Positions 26,017-35,180 of a stretch of 64,000 nt of DNA are shown piece after piece (position 1 is the first letter of the stretch; each line of letters starts with the position of its first letter). Origin of the DNA: Clostridia bacterium (GTDB lineage Bacteria > Bacillota > DTU025); NCBI GenBank assembly GCA_034926675.1, contig JAYFQW010000009.1:1-64000 (forward strand). Direction: 5' to 3'. The notes beneath the pieces were generated by a model. It saw nothing but the letters and a program-made list of their open reading frames with translations, had not been told where the DNA came from and made no database searches. The translations under genes and the position numbers were made by a program.

Positions 26017-27413
26017 CCAGCAGGTTCAACCTAAGGCGACGAACGGCAGTCACCATAGGCGTAGTGGCCATATCGCTCCTAGCAGGTCTCGGTTGGAGCG
26101 CAGGAAGGATGCTTCCATCACTCATCGACAGCGATAGAATCTGCCGCGGGGTAAGCATAGGAGGGTTCGACGTAGGCGACATGACCGTTCCGGAGGCGCG
26201 CGGAAGCCTACAGGAACACGTACGGCAGCTCCAGACGGAGCCGATCATACTTGGGCTCGGAACTGAGCAGTGGCGCGTGAACCCTGCTGATGTCGGAACC
26301 GCTATCGAGTTGGAATCGGCTCTGGGAGCAGCCCGGATGGTGGGACACACTGGCTCTCTTGTTCGACGGCTGTCCGAAAGATCGGCGGCTAGAAAGTCCG
26401 GCGTCGATATCCCGTGGATTGTGTCCGTTGATGAACAGGCGCTGCGAGACCTCGTTTTCGACATGGCCAGAGTGGTGTCCATTGATCCGAAAGATGCGAC
26501 CCTCATCATCACTGCCGAAGACGAAGTCATCATAGAACCATCCATGGATGGACGGAAGCTCGATGTGGAGAGGCTGATATACGATCTGAGATCAGCCACA
26601 CTTTTGGGAACCGCCCGATATGTCGCCATGCCAGTCGATGTGGTCACCGCCAACGTGACCACCGCCGAGCTAGAGGCAAAAGGCATTCGGCGCTTGATCT
26701 CGAAGTACAGCACCAAGTTCAATGCTGCAAACTACAAACGCACACAGAACATCCGGCTCGGAGTGCAGAAACTAGACGGATTGGTGCTTGCTCCCGGAGC
26801 CGAGCTTTCATTCAACGATGTGGTTGGCCCTAGAGTGCCCGAGAGGGGTTTCATGGAGGCAGACATAATCTTCAACTCTGAGTTGGTTCCGGGCATCGGC
26901 GGAGGCATATGCCAGGTCTCCAGCACCCTCTACAACGCCGCGCTGCTCGCCCTGATGGAAGTGGCATCGAGGGTGAACCACTCACTCCCAAGCAGCTATG
27001 TGCCGCTTGGCCGAGACGCCACAGTGTCGTACGGGAGCATTGACCTCAAGGTCAGGAATACTACCAAGCATCACGTGCTGATACGCTGCTTTGTTTCAGG
27101 GAACACGGTGACGTTCAAGATCTTCGGCGACATCCCAGATGACATGGACGTGAGCATTCGCACGGAAGTGCTGGAGAGAATAGAGCCCAACACTATTGAA
27201 CAGATGGACCCTACGATCCCAACGGGCGCTCGAGTGGTCGTGGAGAAAGGCTCACCTGGGTATCGTGTGGCGGTCGAGCGGGTAGTCAAAGTGGATGGCG
27301 CTGTGGTCAGCACTGAACTCATATCCAGAGACAGGTACAAACCGCAGTCAGCGGTAGTCAGGGTGGGTACAGGTGCACCCGCGCTCGATCTTCCTCCTGT
27401 CCAAACCCAATGA
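26013..27413 (+). CDS. VanW family protein
   Basis: 466 aa. N-terminal signal anchor (TVGVVAIS-type hydrophobic stretch, about residues 11-33), a repeat of the YoaR-like putative peptidoglycan-binding domain (about 45-220), then the VanW domain with PGAELSFNDVVGPR and GGGICQVSSTLYNAAL, and a C-terminal beta-rich G5-like tail. Predicted extracytoplasmic, attached to membrane or wall; VanW function is not established. Overlaps the tiny upstream ORF by 4 bp. Confidence 0.88.
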   Translation: MTSRFNLRRRTAVTIGVVAISLLAGLGWSAGRMLPSLIDSDRICRGVSIGGFDVGDMTVPEARGSLQEHVRQLQTEPIILGLGTEQWRVNPADVGTAIELESALGAARMVGHTGSLVRRLSERSAARKSGVDIPWIVSVDEQALRDLVFDMARVVSIDPKDATLIITAEDEVIIEPSMDGRKLDVERLIYDLRSATLLGTARYVAMPVDVVTANVTTAELEAKGIRRLISKYSTKFNAANYKRTQNIRLGVQKLDGLVLAPGAELSFNDVVGPRVPERGFMEADIIFNSELVPGIGGGICQVSSTLYNAALLALMEVASRVNHSLPSSYVPLGRDATVSYGSIDLKVRNTTKHHVLIRCFVSGNTVTFKIFGDIPDDMDVSIRTEVLERIEPNTIEQMDPTIPTGARVVVEKGSPGYRVAVERVVKVDGAVVSTELISRDRYKPQSAVVRVGTGAPALDLPPVQTQ

Positions 27414-27488
27414 GAGCATAGGGCGGACTGCAGACCGACGAGGGCAGGCTCGATCTTCCCACCGGTCAGCAGCGGAAGACACAGTCCC

Positions 27489-27782
27489 ATGTTACAGCAT
27501 ATGTATGCTGAAGGCCGAGTTCGGCGCTGGTGCGCCCATATCTGGCAAGCGGTTGAAACCGCTGCGTGGAGGCGGTCCGGAATCCGACACTATGCACTTG
27601 GCATCGAGTTCGCAGGCTTCGTGATCATGGGGTTCGTGATTGGCGCATACCTCGATTCTACTCGGGGCACGCGGCCTTGGGGTGCGATCGTTGGTTTTCT
27701 TGTAGGGATCCTAAGCGGCGCTCTCAGCGTGAAGCGGGCAGTGGATGAGATGGCAACGCGAGCTCGTAGAAACAGACGGTGA
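27489..27782 (+). CDS. AtpZ/AtpI-like small membrane protein
   Basis: 97 aa. Two membrane helices (ALGIEFAGFVIMGFVIGAYL and WGAIVGFLVGILSGALSV) linked by DSTRGTRP match the AtpZ/AtpI family that normally precedes ATP synthase operons. Here no ATP synthase genes follow, so the gene is detached from its usual context. The start is uncertain; no good ribosome site precedes the ATG. Confidence 0.65.
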   Translation: MLQHMYAEGRVRRWCAHIWQAVETAAWRRSGIRHYALGIEFAGFVIMGFVIGAYLDSTRGTRPWGAIVGFLVGILSGALSVKRAVDEMATRARRNRR

Positions 27783-27860
27783 ATTCGCTAGGGAATTGGC
27801 GATTTCGTCCTGTGAAGATGGACAGTCGTCCTGCATAGCGGATGATGAAAGGAAACTGGG

Positions 27861-28457
27861 ATGAACGATCAGCAGGAATCTGGAGAGGTCAATACTGCAG
27901 AGCGGCCCGCTCGGCCATGGGCGGGCCTTTGGGAGCTGTTCCTGACCTTCTTCAGGATTGGCGCTTTTACAATCGGCGGGGGATACGTGATGGTTCCCCT
28001 CATTCAGAAGGACCTCGTTGACAAGAGGCAGTGGCTCAGTAAGGAGGAGTTCGTAGACATCCTTGCTGTGGCGCAGACTGCGCCTGGTCCGATAGCGGTC
28101 AACACATCGGTATATGCTGGATACACCCTCCGGGGGCTACGCGGAGCTATTGCATCGGTTGGCGGCTGCATATTGCCATCGATCATGGTGATCCTCGTCG
28201 TGGCGGCTGCGTTTGATCGAATATCGGCGTACCACTTGATGAAGGCGGCTTTCGCTGGGATACGTCCAGCAGTGGCGGTGCTGATCGTATCGGCCGTTCT
28301 CAAGATAGGCAAGCCGGTGGTTCGGTCGTGGCAACAGCTCGCGGTGGCTGTTGGCGCTGCGTGCGCAGTGGCTGTCTTCCACATTAGTCCGCCGCTGGTG
28401 ATCACCATCGCTGCTCTGGTGGGGCTGGCGTTAGGCACTGGAGGTGCACTCTCATGA
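27861..28457 (+). CDS. Chromate transporter, N-terminal half type
   Basis: 198 aa. CHR family membrane protein: LWELFLTFFRIGAFTIGGGY, VDILAVAQTAPGPIAVNTSV and GCILPSIMVILV are signature stretches. In many Firmicutes CHR proteins occur as two short half-size proteins encoded in tandem that together make the transporter, as here. Substrate (chromate, sulfate or other anion) is not shown. Overlaps the next gene by 4 bp. Confidence 0.9.
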   Translation: MNDQQESGEVNTAERPARPWAGLWELFLTFFRIGAFTIGGGYVMVPLIQKDLVDKRQWLSKEEFVDILAVAQTAPGPIAVNTSVYAGYTLRGLRGAIASVGGCILPSIMVILVVAAAFDRISAYHLMKAAFAGIRPAVAVLIVSAVLKIGKPVVRSWQQLAVAVGAACAVAVFHISPPLVITIAALVGLALGTGGALS

Positions 28458-28975
28458 TCCTGCTGGATCTGTTTCTCAGTTTCGCAAGGGTGGGTTTGTT
28501 CACCTTCGGCGGTGGGTATGCCATGCTTCCCCTGATTGAGAACGAGATCATCCAAGGGCGTGGCTGGCTTACCCTGGAGCAGTTCACTGACATGGTGGCG
28601 ATAGCTGAGGTGACGCCGGGGCCGATAGCTGTGAACAGCGCCACCTTCGTTGGGTACCGGCTCGCTTCCGTGCTTGGCGGCGTCGTAGCCACGTTGGGGG
28701 TTGTGACTCCGTCAGTACTGATCATGCTCGCCCTCGCCATGCTTGCCCGAAGATTCGAGGAGTCTGCTGCCTTGTGCCGGATCAAGGCAGGTATGCGGCC
28801 AGCCGTCGCTGGCCTGATAGCCGCCGCAGCCATCTCAGTGGCCCGGGTAAGCCTGCGAGACCTGAAGTCGGTAGGCATTGCTGCCGCGGCTGCGGGCATG
28901 CTCTTCGGTGTGAAGATGGACCCCATACTAGTCCTCATCATATCGGGCGTGCTTGGGGTGTTCATTTTCGCCTAG
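28454..28975 (+). CDS. Chromate transporter, C-terminal half type
   Basis: 173 aa. Second half-size CHR protein: LFLSFARVGLFTFGGGYAML, AIAEVTPGPIAVNSATFVGY, and five to six hydrophobic segments. Start ATGA overlaps the stop of the first half, so the two are made together and presumably form an antiparallel heterodimer. The 230 bp after it contain an inverted repeat GTTCC-N8-GGAAC (29095-29112) of unknown role. Confidence 0.9.
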   Translation: MILLDLFLSFARVGLFTFGGGYAMLPLIENEIIQGRGWLTLEQFTDMVAIAEVTPGPIAVNSATFVGYRLASVLGGVVATLGVVTPSVLIMLALAMLARRFEESAALCRIKAGMRPAVAGLIAAAAISVARVSLRDLKSVGIAAAAAGMLFGVKMDPILVLIISGVLGVFIFA

Positions 28976-29245
28976 TCTTGATGATCAGGATGCACGTCTT
29001 GCCTTGCCAACGGAAGATCGGGCTGAAGACCGTCTCTAGGAACCTCCACACTCTCAATACCTCCTGATGGTGCGCACTTATGTCCTGTGTCCATGTTCCA
29101 TTATATCGGAACGGCATGCGGGCGTGATTGTGCTTCCGGATGTGGCTTGGTGAGTAAAGAGTCATGTTCTCAGCCCGTGTAAGTTATCGCCCGTTCGCGG
29201 CATCCTATGGGATGTACTGTGCAATGGGCAGAAAGGGGCAACACA

Positions 29246-30691
29246 ATGATAATCAGCCTTGCAACCTTTGAGCACCTGCCGAAGCGCGTTGGAGGCCTAG
29301 CTGAGGCTGCCACATCCATAGGCGAGTCTCTCGCGCGCGACAACGAAGTCATGGTGTTCATGCCTTCCCACGGGATCCACAAAACCGAGAAGGAACTGAA
29401 GGTCAAGAAGTACGGCAAGTTCGCGATAACATCCAATGCAGGTTCATGTGATGTCACGGTATACGAGATGGACCGCAACGGAGTGCGAATGTTCCTTCTG
29501 AGCGACGAGGTCATGGATCATCCCGATGTCTACATGCCCAGGGAGACACTGACCGGGAAGATCGTGCACTTCGCACGGGCCTTTCCTGCGGCTATCAACC
29601 TCATCCTCGCCAAAGAGGGAAAGAAGCCTGATGTGGCGCACATCAATGACTGGCACTGCGTCCTCGGAGGCGCGGCTGCAAGGAAGTATTTCGGCATACC
29701 CATGGTGTACACCATACATAGGATCTGCAAGGAGAAGATCGGCGTAAGGGACATGATAGATGCAGGTCTCCGCGAATTCGTTGATGTGGACTGCGTCGAG
29801 GAGATGCCGAATGGCGCGGATCTTTTCAACCTAGAGACCTACGGATGCAAGATATGCGACTACCTGACGACAGTCAGCTACACCTATCTCAACGAGGAGT
29901 GGGACACGCTTTTTGGCCGCTATGCTGGCAAGGTCACGTACGTGTGGAATGGGATGGACTCCACCTTCTGGAATCCGTCGCGGCTGAATGATGCTGACAA
30001 GCCCAGATCCGAGAGGCGTGCCTCCCTGCTTCGTGAGAATGGGCTGGAGGATGGGCCGTTCTTCTTCTATGTTGGACGTTTCGATATGGAACAGAAGGGC
30101 GTAGACCACATGTTTGCCGCAACAGACCTGATCCTGCAGGGCAAGGTTCCCGACGCCGATCGAGTGAAGCAGGATATGAGGCTGGTCGTACTCGGATCCG
30201 GAGACCCAGTTCTCGAACAGATGGCCCGGGACATGGAGAAGAGATATCCCAGGAACGTCAAAGTCATCGTGGGCTATCTATCTCGGGAGGTAACACGCGA
30301 GTACTACGGCGCTGCCGATTTCGCGATGGTTCCCTCCAACTTCGAGCCTTTCGGACTGGTTCAACTTGAGGCCATGTGCATGGGCGCCATACCGGTCGGA
30401 ACCGCAGTCGGCGGGATCAATGACACGGTGATCGATATTGACAGATCGAAGGAGAAGGCAACTGGGAAGCTGGTTCGCCCGAGAGATCCCATGGCGTTAG
30501 CAGGCGCCATGGTGAAGATGAGTGCGCTCGCTATCGAGGATAAGCCCAGGATTGAGCGGGTGAGAGCGAACGGCAGGCCACACGTGATGACGGAGTTCAC
30601 GTGGGAAAAGGCTGCACAGAGGTATCTTGCCGTCTATCAGCGAAAAGCCACCATGAAACTGCCATTCGCGGATTTCGGCGGCCCATTCTAG
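29246..30691 (+). CDS. Glycogen/starch synthase-like glycosyltransferase (GT5)
   Basis: 481 aa from ATG 29246, which has AAAGGGG upstream (frame open to 29207). N-terminal half has KRVGGLAEAATSIGESLARD, the GT5 nucleotide-sugar loop (KVGGL variant), and HINDWHCVLGG; C-terminal half has FFFYVGRFDMEQKGVDHM and FEPFGLVQLEAMCMGAIPVG with the catalytic EPFGLVQLE glutamates. It should extend an alpha-glucan from ADP- or UDP-glucose, but product specificity is not shown and no glgC/glgB genes are near. Confidence 0.85.
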   Translation: MIISLATFEHLPKRVGGLAEAATSIGESLARDNEVMVFMPSHGIHKTEKELKVKKYGKFAITSNAGSCDVTVYEMDRNGVRMFLLSDEVMDHPDVYMPRETLTGKIVHFARAFPAAINLILAKEGKKPDVAHINDWHCVLGGAAARKYFGIPMVYTIHRICKEKIGVRDMIDAGLREFVDVDCVEEMPNGADLFNLETYGCKICDYLTTVSYTYLNEEWDTLFGRYAGKVTYVWNGMDSTFWNPSRLNDADKPRSERRASLLRENGLEDGPFFFYVGRFDMEQKGVDHMFAATDLILQGKVPDADRVKQDMRLVVLGSGDPVLEQMARDMEKRYPRNVKVIVGYLSREVTREYYGAADFAMVPSNFEPFGLVQLEAMCMGAIPVGTAVGGINDTVIDIDRSKEKATGKLVRPRDPMALAGAMVKMSALAIEDKPRIERVRANGRPHVMTEFTWEKAAQRYLAVYQRKATMKLPFADFGGPF

Positions 30692-30732
30692 GGCAACCGC
30701 GACGTACGGAAATGCATGCGGCGGGCGGTCCG

Positions 30733-31227
30733 ATGATCTATCGCAACCTGGAACGTTGCATCAGGACCCCGCCTCGCCCAAGGCGACCGTTGGACCTCGC
30801 TGGGTTGCCTGACGCATACTCCACTGACGGCTGGTTACCATATAAGCGCGATTGGCGAGCAAAACCAGCAAAGATACTGGGGGCGAAGTCAGTGAGTCAG
30901 TGGGTTAAGCATCTGGTCAGGCTAGTAGTGTCGGCGCTTGTGCTGATGTTCATCTCCTTTCTAATACCGGGCTTTGCAACTGTGACCTTCTGGACAGCGC
31001 TTATCGCAGCGGCTGTAATCACGGTCCTGGGATGGCTCATCGAAACCATATTGGGACGTGCGGTGTCCCCATATGGGAGAGGAATCGTGGGGTTTCTAGT
31101 GTCGGCTGTAGTGATCTATGCTACCAAGTTCATCGTTCCAGGCATGACGGTGAGCATTCCTGGAGCGCTTCTTGCGGCCTTTGTCATCGGGCTAGTGGAC
31201 ATGTTCGTCCCTACCACGCTGCGCTGA
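30733..31227 (+). CDS. Phage-holin-4 superfamily membrane protein
   Basis: About 164 aa from ATG 30733; the frame remains open to 30601 within the previous gene, so the start is a judgement. The C-terminal about 110 residues hold four membrane helices (LVLMFISFLIPGFATVTFW, ALIAAAVITVLGWLIE, GFLVSAVVIYATKFIVPG, AAFVIGLVDMFVP), the pattern of the Phage_holin_4_2 superfamily of chromosomal membrane proteins. Despite the name there is no sign of a prophage here. Function unknown. Confidence 0.65.
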   Translation: MIYRNLERCIRTPPRPRRPLDLAGLPDAYSTDGWLPYKRDWRAKPAKILGAKSVSQWVKHLVRLVVSALVLMFISFLIPGFATVTFWTALIAAAVITVLGWLIETILGRAVSPYGRGIVGFLVSAVVIYATKFIVPGMTVSIPGALLAAFVIGLVDMFVPTTLR

Positions 31228-31228
31228 G

Positions 31229-31244
31229 AGTTTCACGTGAAACA
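31229..31244. other. Third parS-like site
   Basis: AGTTTCACGTGAAACA differs from consensus parS only in the first base. It starts 2 bp past the stop of the holin-like gene, about 8.3 kb from the two parB sites. One end mismatch is usually tolerated by ParB. Confidence 0.85.
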
Positions 31245-31440
31245 TTCGATCCCCGCAGGCCCCTTTCGGAGACGCCGGGAGGGGTTTTTCCGCGCTATGC
31301 AGGACAACCCGGTAGAGGTGTCTAACATATGTGGGAACCATCTGTGGGAGTGATGCATCCTGGGGGCCATAGCTGAATCGAGCTTCATCAGGAATCTGAT
31401 CGCCGGAACGCTATCCAGGCAGGCCCTGACAGACGCAACG

Positions 31441-32277
31441 GTGGGAGTGTTGTCGTCCGCAGTGACTGTCGCGATCATCATCCTTGTTTCGACTCTCATT
31501 CTTCGAATCTCCTCTCGTCTGATAGACCGCGTTTTCAAGCTGCGCGAGGCTGAGCAACTCAAGCTTCTCCGTGACACGAGGCGCCTGCTTACTCTGCGTA
31601 CCCTGATGAAAAGCATCATCAAGTACGCGGTGTACTTCGCAGGCGCGATAATGATTCTGGCAGAGCTGGGTGTGAATACGTCTAGTCTCATCGCTGGCGC
31701 CGGCATCGCCGGAGTGGCACTGGGCTTCGGGGCTCAGAACCTCGTGCGAGACATGATCACCGGGTTCTTCATTCTGTTCGATGATCAATTCGCTGTGGGG
31801 GACTATGTGGGCATCGCCGGTGTGTCGGGCACTGTGGAGGAGATTGGGTTAAGGGTGACCCGCGTGAGGGACTTCGCTGGCCAGCTGCATATCGTGCCGA
31901 ACGGCAGTATTGGACTGGTAACTAACTTTCGCGGGAGGAGCATGAGGGTGATGTTCGATGTGCAGGTGGATTACTCCACGGACATCGGGAGAGCAATGGC
32001 CCTGCTCAATCGCGCGTTCAAGGAGAGTAGATCCAGCATTGCCGGGCTCGTAGAAGGCCCCACAGTCCTCGGGGTTCAGAGCCTGGGGGAGTCTGGGGTC
32101 GCCCTTCGAGTGTGGGCGACTGCCAAGCCCATGTCTCAATGGGATGTGGAACGCGACATCAACCTGCTGATAAAGAGCACTCTGGATGAGAATGGAATAC
32201 GGGTCGCGTTCCCTCAGAGGCGGGTCATTTTTGACAATGTGCCCGGAGAGAAGCCGCCTGGCTCGGATGTGAACTGA
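31441..32277 (+). CDS. MscS family mechanosensitive channel
   Basis: 278 aa from GTG 31441. Membrane segments at the N-terminus, then the pore-lining helix region SSLIAGAGIAGVALGFGAQN, followed by the beta domain (FAVGDYVGIAGVSGTVEEI, LHIVPNGSIGLVTN) and a C-terminal alpha/beta domain. It opens on membrane tension to release solutes. No ribosome site precedes 31441, and the frame stays open and coding-like back to about 31357, close behind GGGAG at 31346-31350; see findings. Confidence 0.92.
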   Translation: MGVLSSAVTVAIIILVSTLILRISSRLIDRVFKLREAEQLKLLRDTRRLLTLRTLMKSIIKYAVYFAGAIMILAELGVNTSSLIAGAGIAGVALGFGAQNLVRDMITGFFILFDDQFAVGDYVGIAGVSGTVEEIGLRVTRVRDFAGQLHIVPNGSIGLVTNFRGRSMRVMFDVQVDYSTDIGRAMALLNRAFKESRSSIAGLVEGPTVLGVQSLGESGVALRVWATAKPMSQWDVERDINLLIKSTLDENGIRVAFPQRRVIFDNVPGEKPPGSDVN

Positions 32278-32313
32278 TAATCTGGTCTCTGTGCAGCAAA
32301 CAGGAGGGCTCCA

Positions 32314-32520
32314 ATGAACTACCGTCTGGGTGACTTGGTGAGGCTGAAGAAGCAGCACCCGTGCGGAAGCAATGTGTGGGAAGTCATGAGAGTCGGCGCG
32401 GATTTTCGCATCAAGTGTCAGGGATGCGGGCGTGTTGTGATGTTGCCGCGGGTCCAATTTGAGCGTGATGTTCGGGAAATCATGAACGGGCACGGAGGAG
32501 GGACCAACAGTGCTAAATGA
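32314..32520 (+). CDS. DUF951 family protein
   Basis: 68 aa. Matches DUF951: YRLGDLVRLKKQHPCGSNVW, then DFRIKCQGCGRVVMLPR, a CxxC motif, and an RFERDV-like tail. A small, probably nucleic-acid or zinc-binding protein encoded ahead of rpsF in many Firmicutes. GGAGG site upstream of ATG. Confidence 0.92.
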   Translation: MNYRLGDLVRLKKQHPCGSNVWEVMRVGADFRIKCQGCGRVVMLPRVQFERDVREIMNGHGGGTNSAK

Positions 32521-32574
32521 TGAATCACCCTTCTCCTCACCCGGTTTCCCACCCATCTGAAGCCTGGTGGATGG

Positions 32575-32603
32575 TTGCACCTGTCACTGGGGGATGCTAT
32601 AAT
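32575..32603 (+). promoter_or_regulatory. Promoter of rpsF-ssb-rpsR
   Basis: TTGCAC (32575-32580), 17 bp, TATAAT (32598-32603). The 65-nt leader to the rpsF start could hold the S6:S18-binding autoregulatory RNA known from rpsF leaders; I did not establish its fold. Confidence 0.8.
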
Positions 32604-32667
32604 TCATCTCGCGATCCCTGCTCCGTGCAATGACACGGGGCCGTTAGTCCGAGGGGAGGTGAAGTCA

Positions 32668-32955
32668 GTGCACGCCTACGAGAGCATGTTCATCATCAGC
32701 TCGCAGCAGTCAGAGGAGCAGGCCGACTCTCTCATAGCCAAGTTCGAGGAGTTGATCACGTCCAACGGAGGAGAGCTGGTAAAGACCGATCGTATGGGTA
32801 GGCGCAGGCTGGCGTATCAAATCGGGGACGATCTAGAAGGTTACTACACTGTCCTCTATTTCAACGCTACCGGCGCTACCGTTGCGGAGCTCGAGCGGGT
32901 TTTCAAGATCACCGATGGAGTGATCCGCTACCTGATAATCCGGAAGGACGATTAA
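32668..32955 (+). CDS. rpsF: 30S ribosomal protein S6
   Basis: 95 aa, usual size. HAYESMFIISSQQSEEQAD at the N-terminus and the GRRRLAYQIGDDLEGYYTVL segment are diagnostic of bS6, which binds S18 on the 30S platform. GTG at 32668 is chosen because AGGGGAGGTGA lies 6 nt upstream; an ATG-type frame runs back to 32575 but overlaps the promoter. Confidence 0.97.
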   Translation: MHAYESMFIISSQQSEEQADSLIAKFEELITSNGGELVKTDRMGRRRLAYQIGDDLEGYYTVLYFNATGATVAELERVFKITDGVIRYLIIRKDD

Positions 32956-32997
32956 CCGTTTGCCGGGCCGTCAATAACGAGGCAGGGTGGTGTTCCT

Positions 32998-33429
32998 ATG
33001 AACAAAGCCGTGTTGGTAGGCCGGCTTACTCGGGACCCCGAAGTGCGGGCCACTCAGAGCGGCGTGGCTGTCGCCCGGTTCAGTGTGGCGGTAGACAGGC
33101 CATTCGCAAACCAGGCAGGTGAGCGAGAGACCGATTTCATCGATGTTGTTGTCTGGCGAAAGCAGGCCGAAACCGTGGGGCAGTACCTAAAGAAAGGGCG
33201 CCTCGTCGGCGTTGAAGGCGCGATCCAGACTAGAACATATGAGAAAGATGGCCAGAAGCGCAGGGCCTGGGAAGTAGTTGCGGATCGCGTGGAGTTCCTC
33301 GACCGTGGGAGCGATGCCCCTGCGCGCGCGCCAGCCAACCAGGCTGGGCAGGAGGAACGATCCGGAGTGGAAGACCGCAACCCGGAGACATTCGGGGATG
33401 AGGTTGGGCCTGAACAAGTTCCGTTCTAG
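32998..33429 (+). CDS. ssb: Single-stranded DNA-binding protein
   Basis: 143 aa. OB fold: MNKAVLVGRLTRDPEVRATQ, FIDVVVWRKQAETVGQYLKK, and GRLVGVEGAIQTRTYE. The acidic tail ends EVGPEQVPF, a variant of the DDDIPF partner-binding tip used to recruit repair and replication proteins. It sits between rpsF and rpsR as in most bacteria. Confidence 0.97.
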   Translation: MNKAVLVGRLTRDPEVRATQSGVAVARFSVAVDRPFANQAGERETDFIDVVVWRKQAETVGQYLKKGRLVGVEGAIQTRTYEKDGQKRRAWEVVADRVEFLDRGSDAPARAPANQAGQEERSGVEDRNPETFGDEVGPEQVPF

Positions 33430-33472
33430 GTGCATCACATCGGCGCCTCATCGATGAGGAGGACTTCACTAC

Positions 33473-33703
33473 ATGAAGCGCGAGAAAGGACGCAAGTCGA
33501 GAAGGCGAGTATGCTCGTTCTGCGTCGATAAGGTCGTGTCTATCGACTACAAAGAGACCGCTAAGCTTCGGCGGTACATCTCGGAGAGGGGCAAGATTGT
33601 TCCCCGTCGGATCTCCGGGAACTGCGCGAAGCACCAGCGCCAGCTGACAATAGCCATCAAGCGTTCGAGGCACATTGCGCTGATGCCATTCACAACGGAG
33701 TAG
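33473..33703 (+). CDS. rpsR: 30S ribosomal protein S18
   Basis: 76 aa. Contains [20 protein letters not shown] and [19 protein letters not shown], which identify bS18, partner of S6. Four cysteine/histidine residues of the zinc-type (C+) form appear present (CSFC ... NCAKH). Third gene of the rpsF operon. Confidence 0.97.
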   Translation: MKREKGRKSRRRVCSFCVDKVVSIDYKETAKLRRYISERGKIVPRRISGNCAKHQRQLTIAIKRSRHIALMPFTTE

Positions 33704-33741
33704 CGTCGGGCTAACTAGAACCCTGGCTGTAAGGATGCGAA

Positions 33742-33779
33742 AACTCTTTGGCGGTGTTCAGCCCCAAAGAGTTTTCTTG
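33742..33779 (+). terminator. Intrinsic terminator after rpsR
   Basis: AACTCTTTGG (33742-33751) pairs perfectly with CCAAAGAGTT (33764-33773), 10 bp, followed by TTCTTGC. It closes the rpsF-ssb-rpsR operon. Confidence 0.85.
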
Positions 33780-33900
33780 CTCATACAGGCGATTAGCCCC
33801 TGAGAGGGCATCGGCAGGCATTATGAAGGTTTCGGCGAAGTGGATCGAGAACGAACGTATCTGTGGCTGTGGTGCAGATACGGGTGCGGGAGGAATTCCA

Positions 33901-34215
33901 ATGCCGCATGATGGGGAGTCCGACATCGCTCGTAACTTCAAGACCATCGACTGGCTGAAGGCCGAGATACTCGGCAGCATATCATCCCTCTACCGATCGC
34001 TGTCGCGCGCCGGCGAGGAACCGCGCGCCGTGGATCTGGCCAATGCAGTCATCGGATGCTACCTATTGGGCAAGAGGATAGGGATAAGCTACGCGGCACT
34101 TGATGAACAGATTGAGAAGAACATTCGTGAGAATATACAGAACGAGCACGAGATCGAGAAGTGGTACACTGACTTTAGTGCTCTTGCGAACCATAGGAGG
34201 GGGCGCACGCCTTGA
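33901..34215 (+). CDS. MazG-like family protein
   Basis: 104 aa from ATG 33901, preceded by GGGAGG at 7 nt; the frame is open upstream to 33748 across the terminator. KTIDWLKAEILGSISSLYRS and AVDLANAVIGCYLLGKRIG match the MazG-like family (a MazG-related all-alpha fold) that Firmicutes encode between rpsR and the DUF2232 gene. MazG proteins hydrolyse nucleoside triphosphates, but this subgroup has no proven activity. Confidence 0.8.
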   Translation: MPHDGESDIARNFKTIDWLKAEILGSISSLYRSLSRAGEEPRAVDLANAVIGCYLLGKRIGISYAALDEQIEKNIRENIQNEHEIEKWYTDFSALANHRRGRTP

Positions 34216-35180
34216 AATCGCCTCGTACCCAAAGCCAGAGCGCGAGGGCTGTCACCGAAGGGGCGCTTCTGGCTGCACTCACCATTGTCCTTTATGTCGC
34301 GGATTTCTACACGAAACTGTTGGTGTATGTGATTCCAGTCCCCATAGCGATTCTCGTCGTGAGGCGGGACCTGCGCACAGGCGCCATGGCCGCGGTTGTG
34401 GCGGCGCTTGGAGTGGGGCTGATACTCGGTCCTATCGACGGCCTGATAGTTCTCGCAAGCGTGGGCTTCGTAGGCCTATCACTCGGATTCTGCCTATCGA
34501 AGCGGATCTCGTGGATCACCACCATAGCGTTTACCTCAATCGCCGCCCTAGGCATGATAGTGATGGACTTCCTGCTTGGTGCGGTAGCGGCGCGTCTCTC
34601 GCCGGCGGCTTCCCTCGCGCAGATGCAGAAGCTGATGTTGGAAGCGGGTGCGCAGGCACAGGCGATATACAAGAAGATGGGAGTCGCAGAGGAAACACTG
34701 AAGGCTGGCACACAGCTGTTTGACATGCTCCCGAAACTGTTCGAGACGTTTCTACCGGTGGTTGCCATCATGATCGCCGTAACTGCAGCTGGAATAGCTT
34801 ATGCAGTGACCCGGTTCGTGCTGAAGAGGACCAATCACTATGTGGATCCGATACCGCCATTCCAAGAGTGGCGAATCGAATGGCAGTGGGCGTGGGGATT
34901 GATCGCCGGGATCCTCCTGGGCAACGCAGGAGCGATCTGGAAGATGCCGATCGTCGCGACTGTTGGCCAGAACATCATGGTTGCATTTTGGATGCTTTAC
35001 GGGGTGCAGGGGGTAGCTGTGCTCTGGTGGAGTCTGGCCAAGTACAATGTGGCTAAGGGGCTGAGGGTGCTGATCGCTCTGATGATATACACATCGCCAG
35101 CTCTGAACCCATTGCTGCCGTTGGCAGGAGTCCTGGACGGCTGGTTTGATTTTCGGAAGATGGCCGCGAAACGCGGATAG
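34212..35180 (+). CDS. YybS family membrane protein (DUF2232)
   Basis: 322 aa. Eight or so hydrophobic segments, with GALLAALTIVLYVADFYTKL near the start and a C-terminal group resembling energy-coupling-type membrane proteins. DUF2232/YybS is always found between rpsR and rplI in Firmicutes; its role is unknown. TTG start overlaps the MazG-like stop by 4 bp. Confidence 0.88.
   Translation: MKSPRTQSQSARAVTEGALLAALTIVLYVADFYTKLLVYVIPVPIAILVVRRDLRTGAMAAVVAALGVGLILGPIDGLIVLASVGFVGLSLGFCLSKRISWITTIAFTSIAALGMIVMDFLLGAVAARLSPAASLAQMQKLMLEAGAQAQAIYKKMGVAEETLKAGTQLFDMLPKLFETFLPVVAIMIAVTAAGIAYAVTRFVLKRTNHYVDPIPPFQEWRIEWQWAWGLIAGILLGNAGAIWKMPIVATVGQNIMVAFWMLYGVQGVAVLWWSLAKYNVAKGLRVLIALMIYTSPALNPLLPLAGVLDGWFDFRKMAAKRG

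Noticed and set aside
30733-31227. Holin as a sign of phage
   Set aside because: The four-helix Phage_holin_4_2-type protein is a common chromosomal membrane protein and its neighbours are housekeeping genes.
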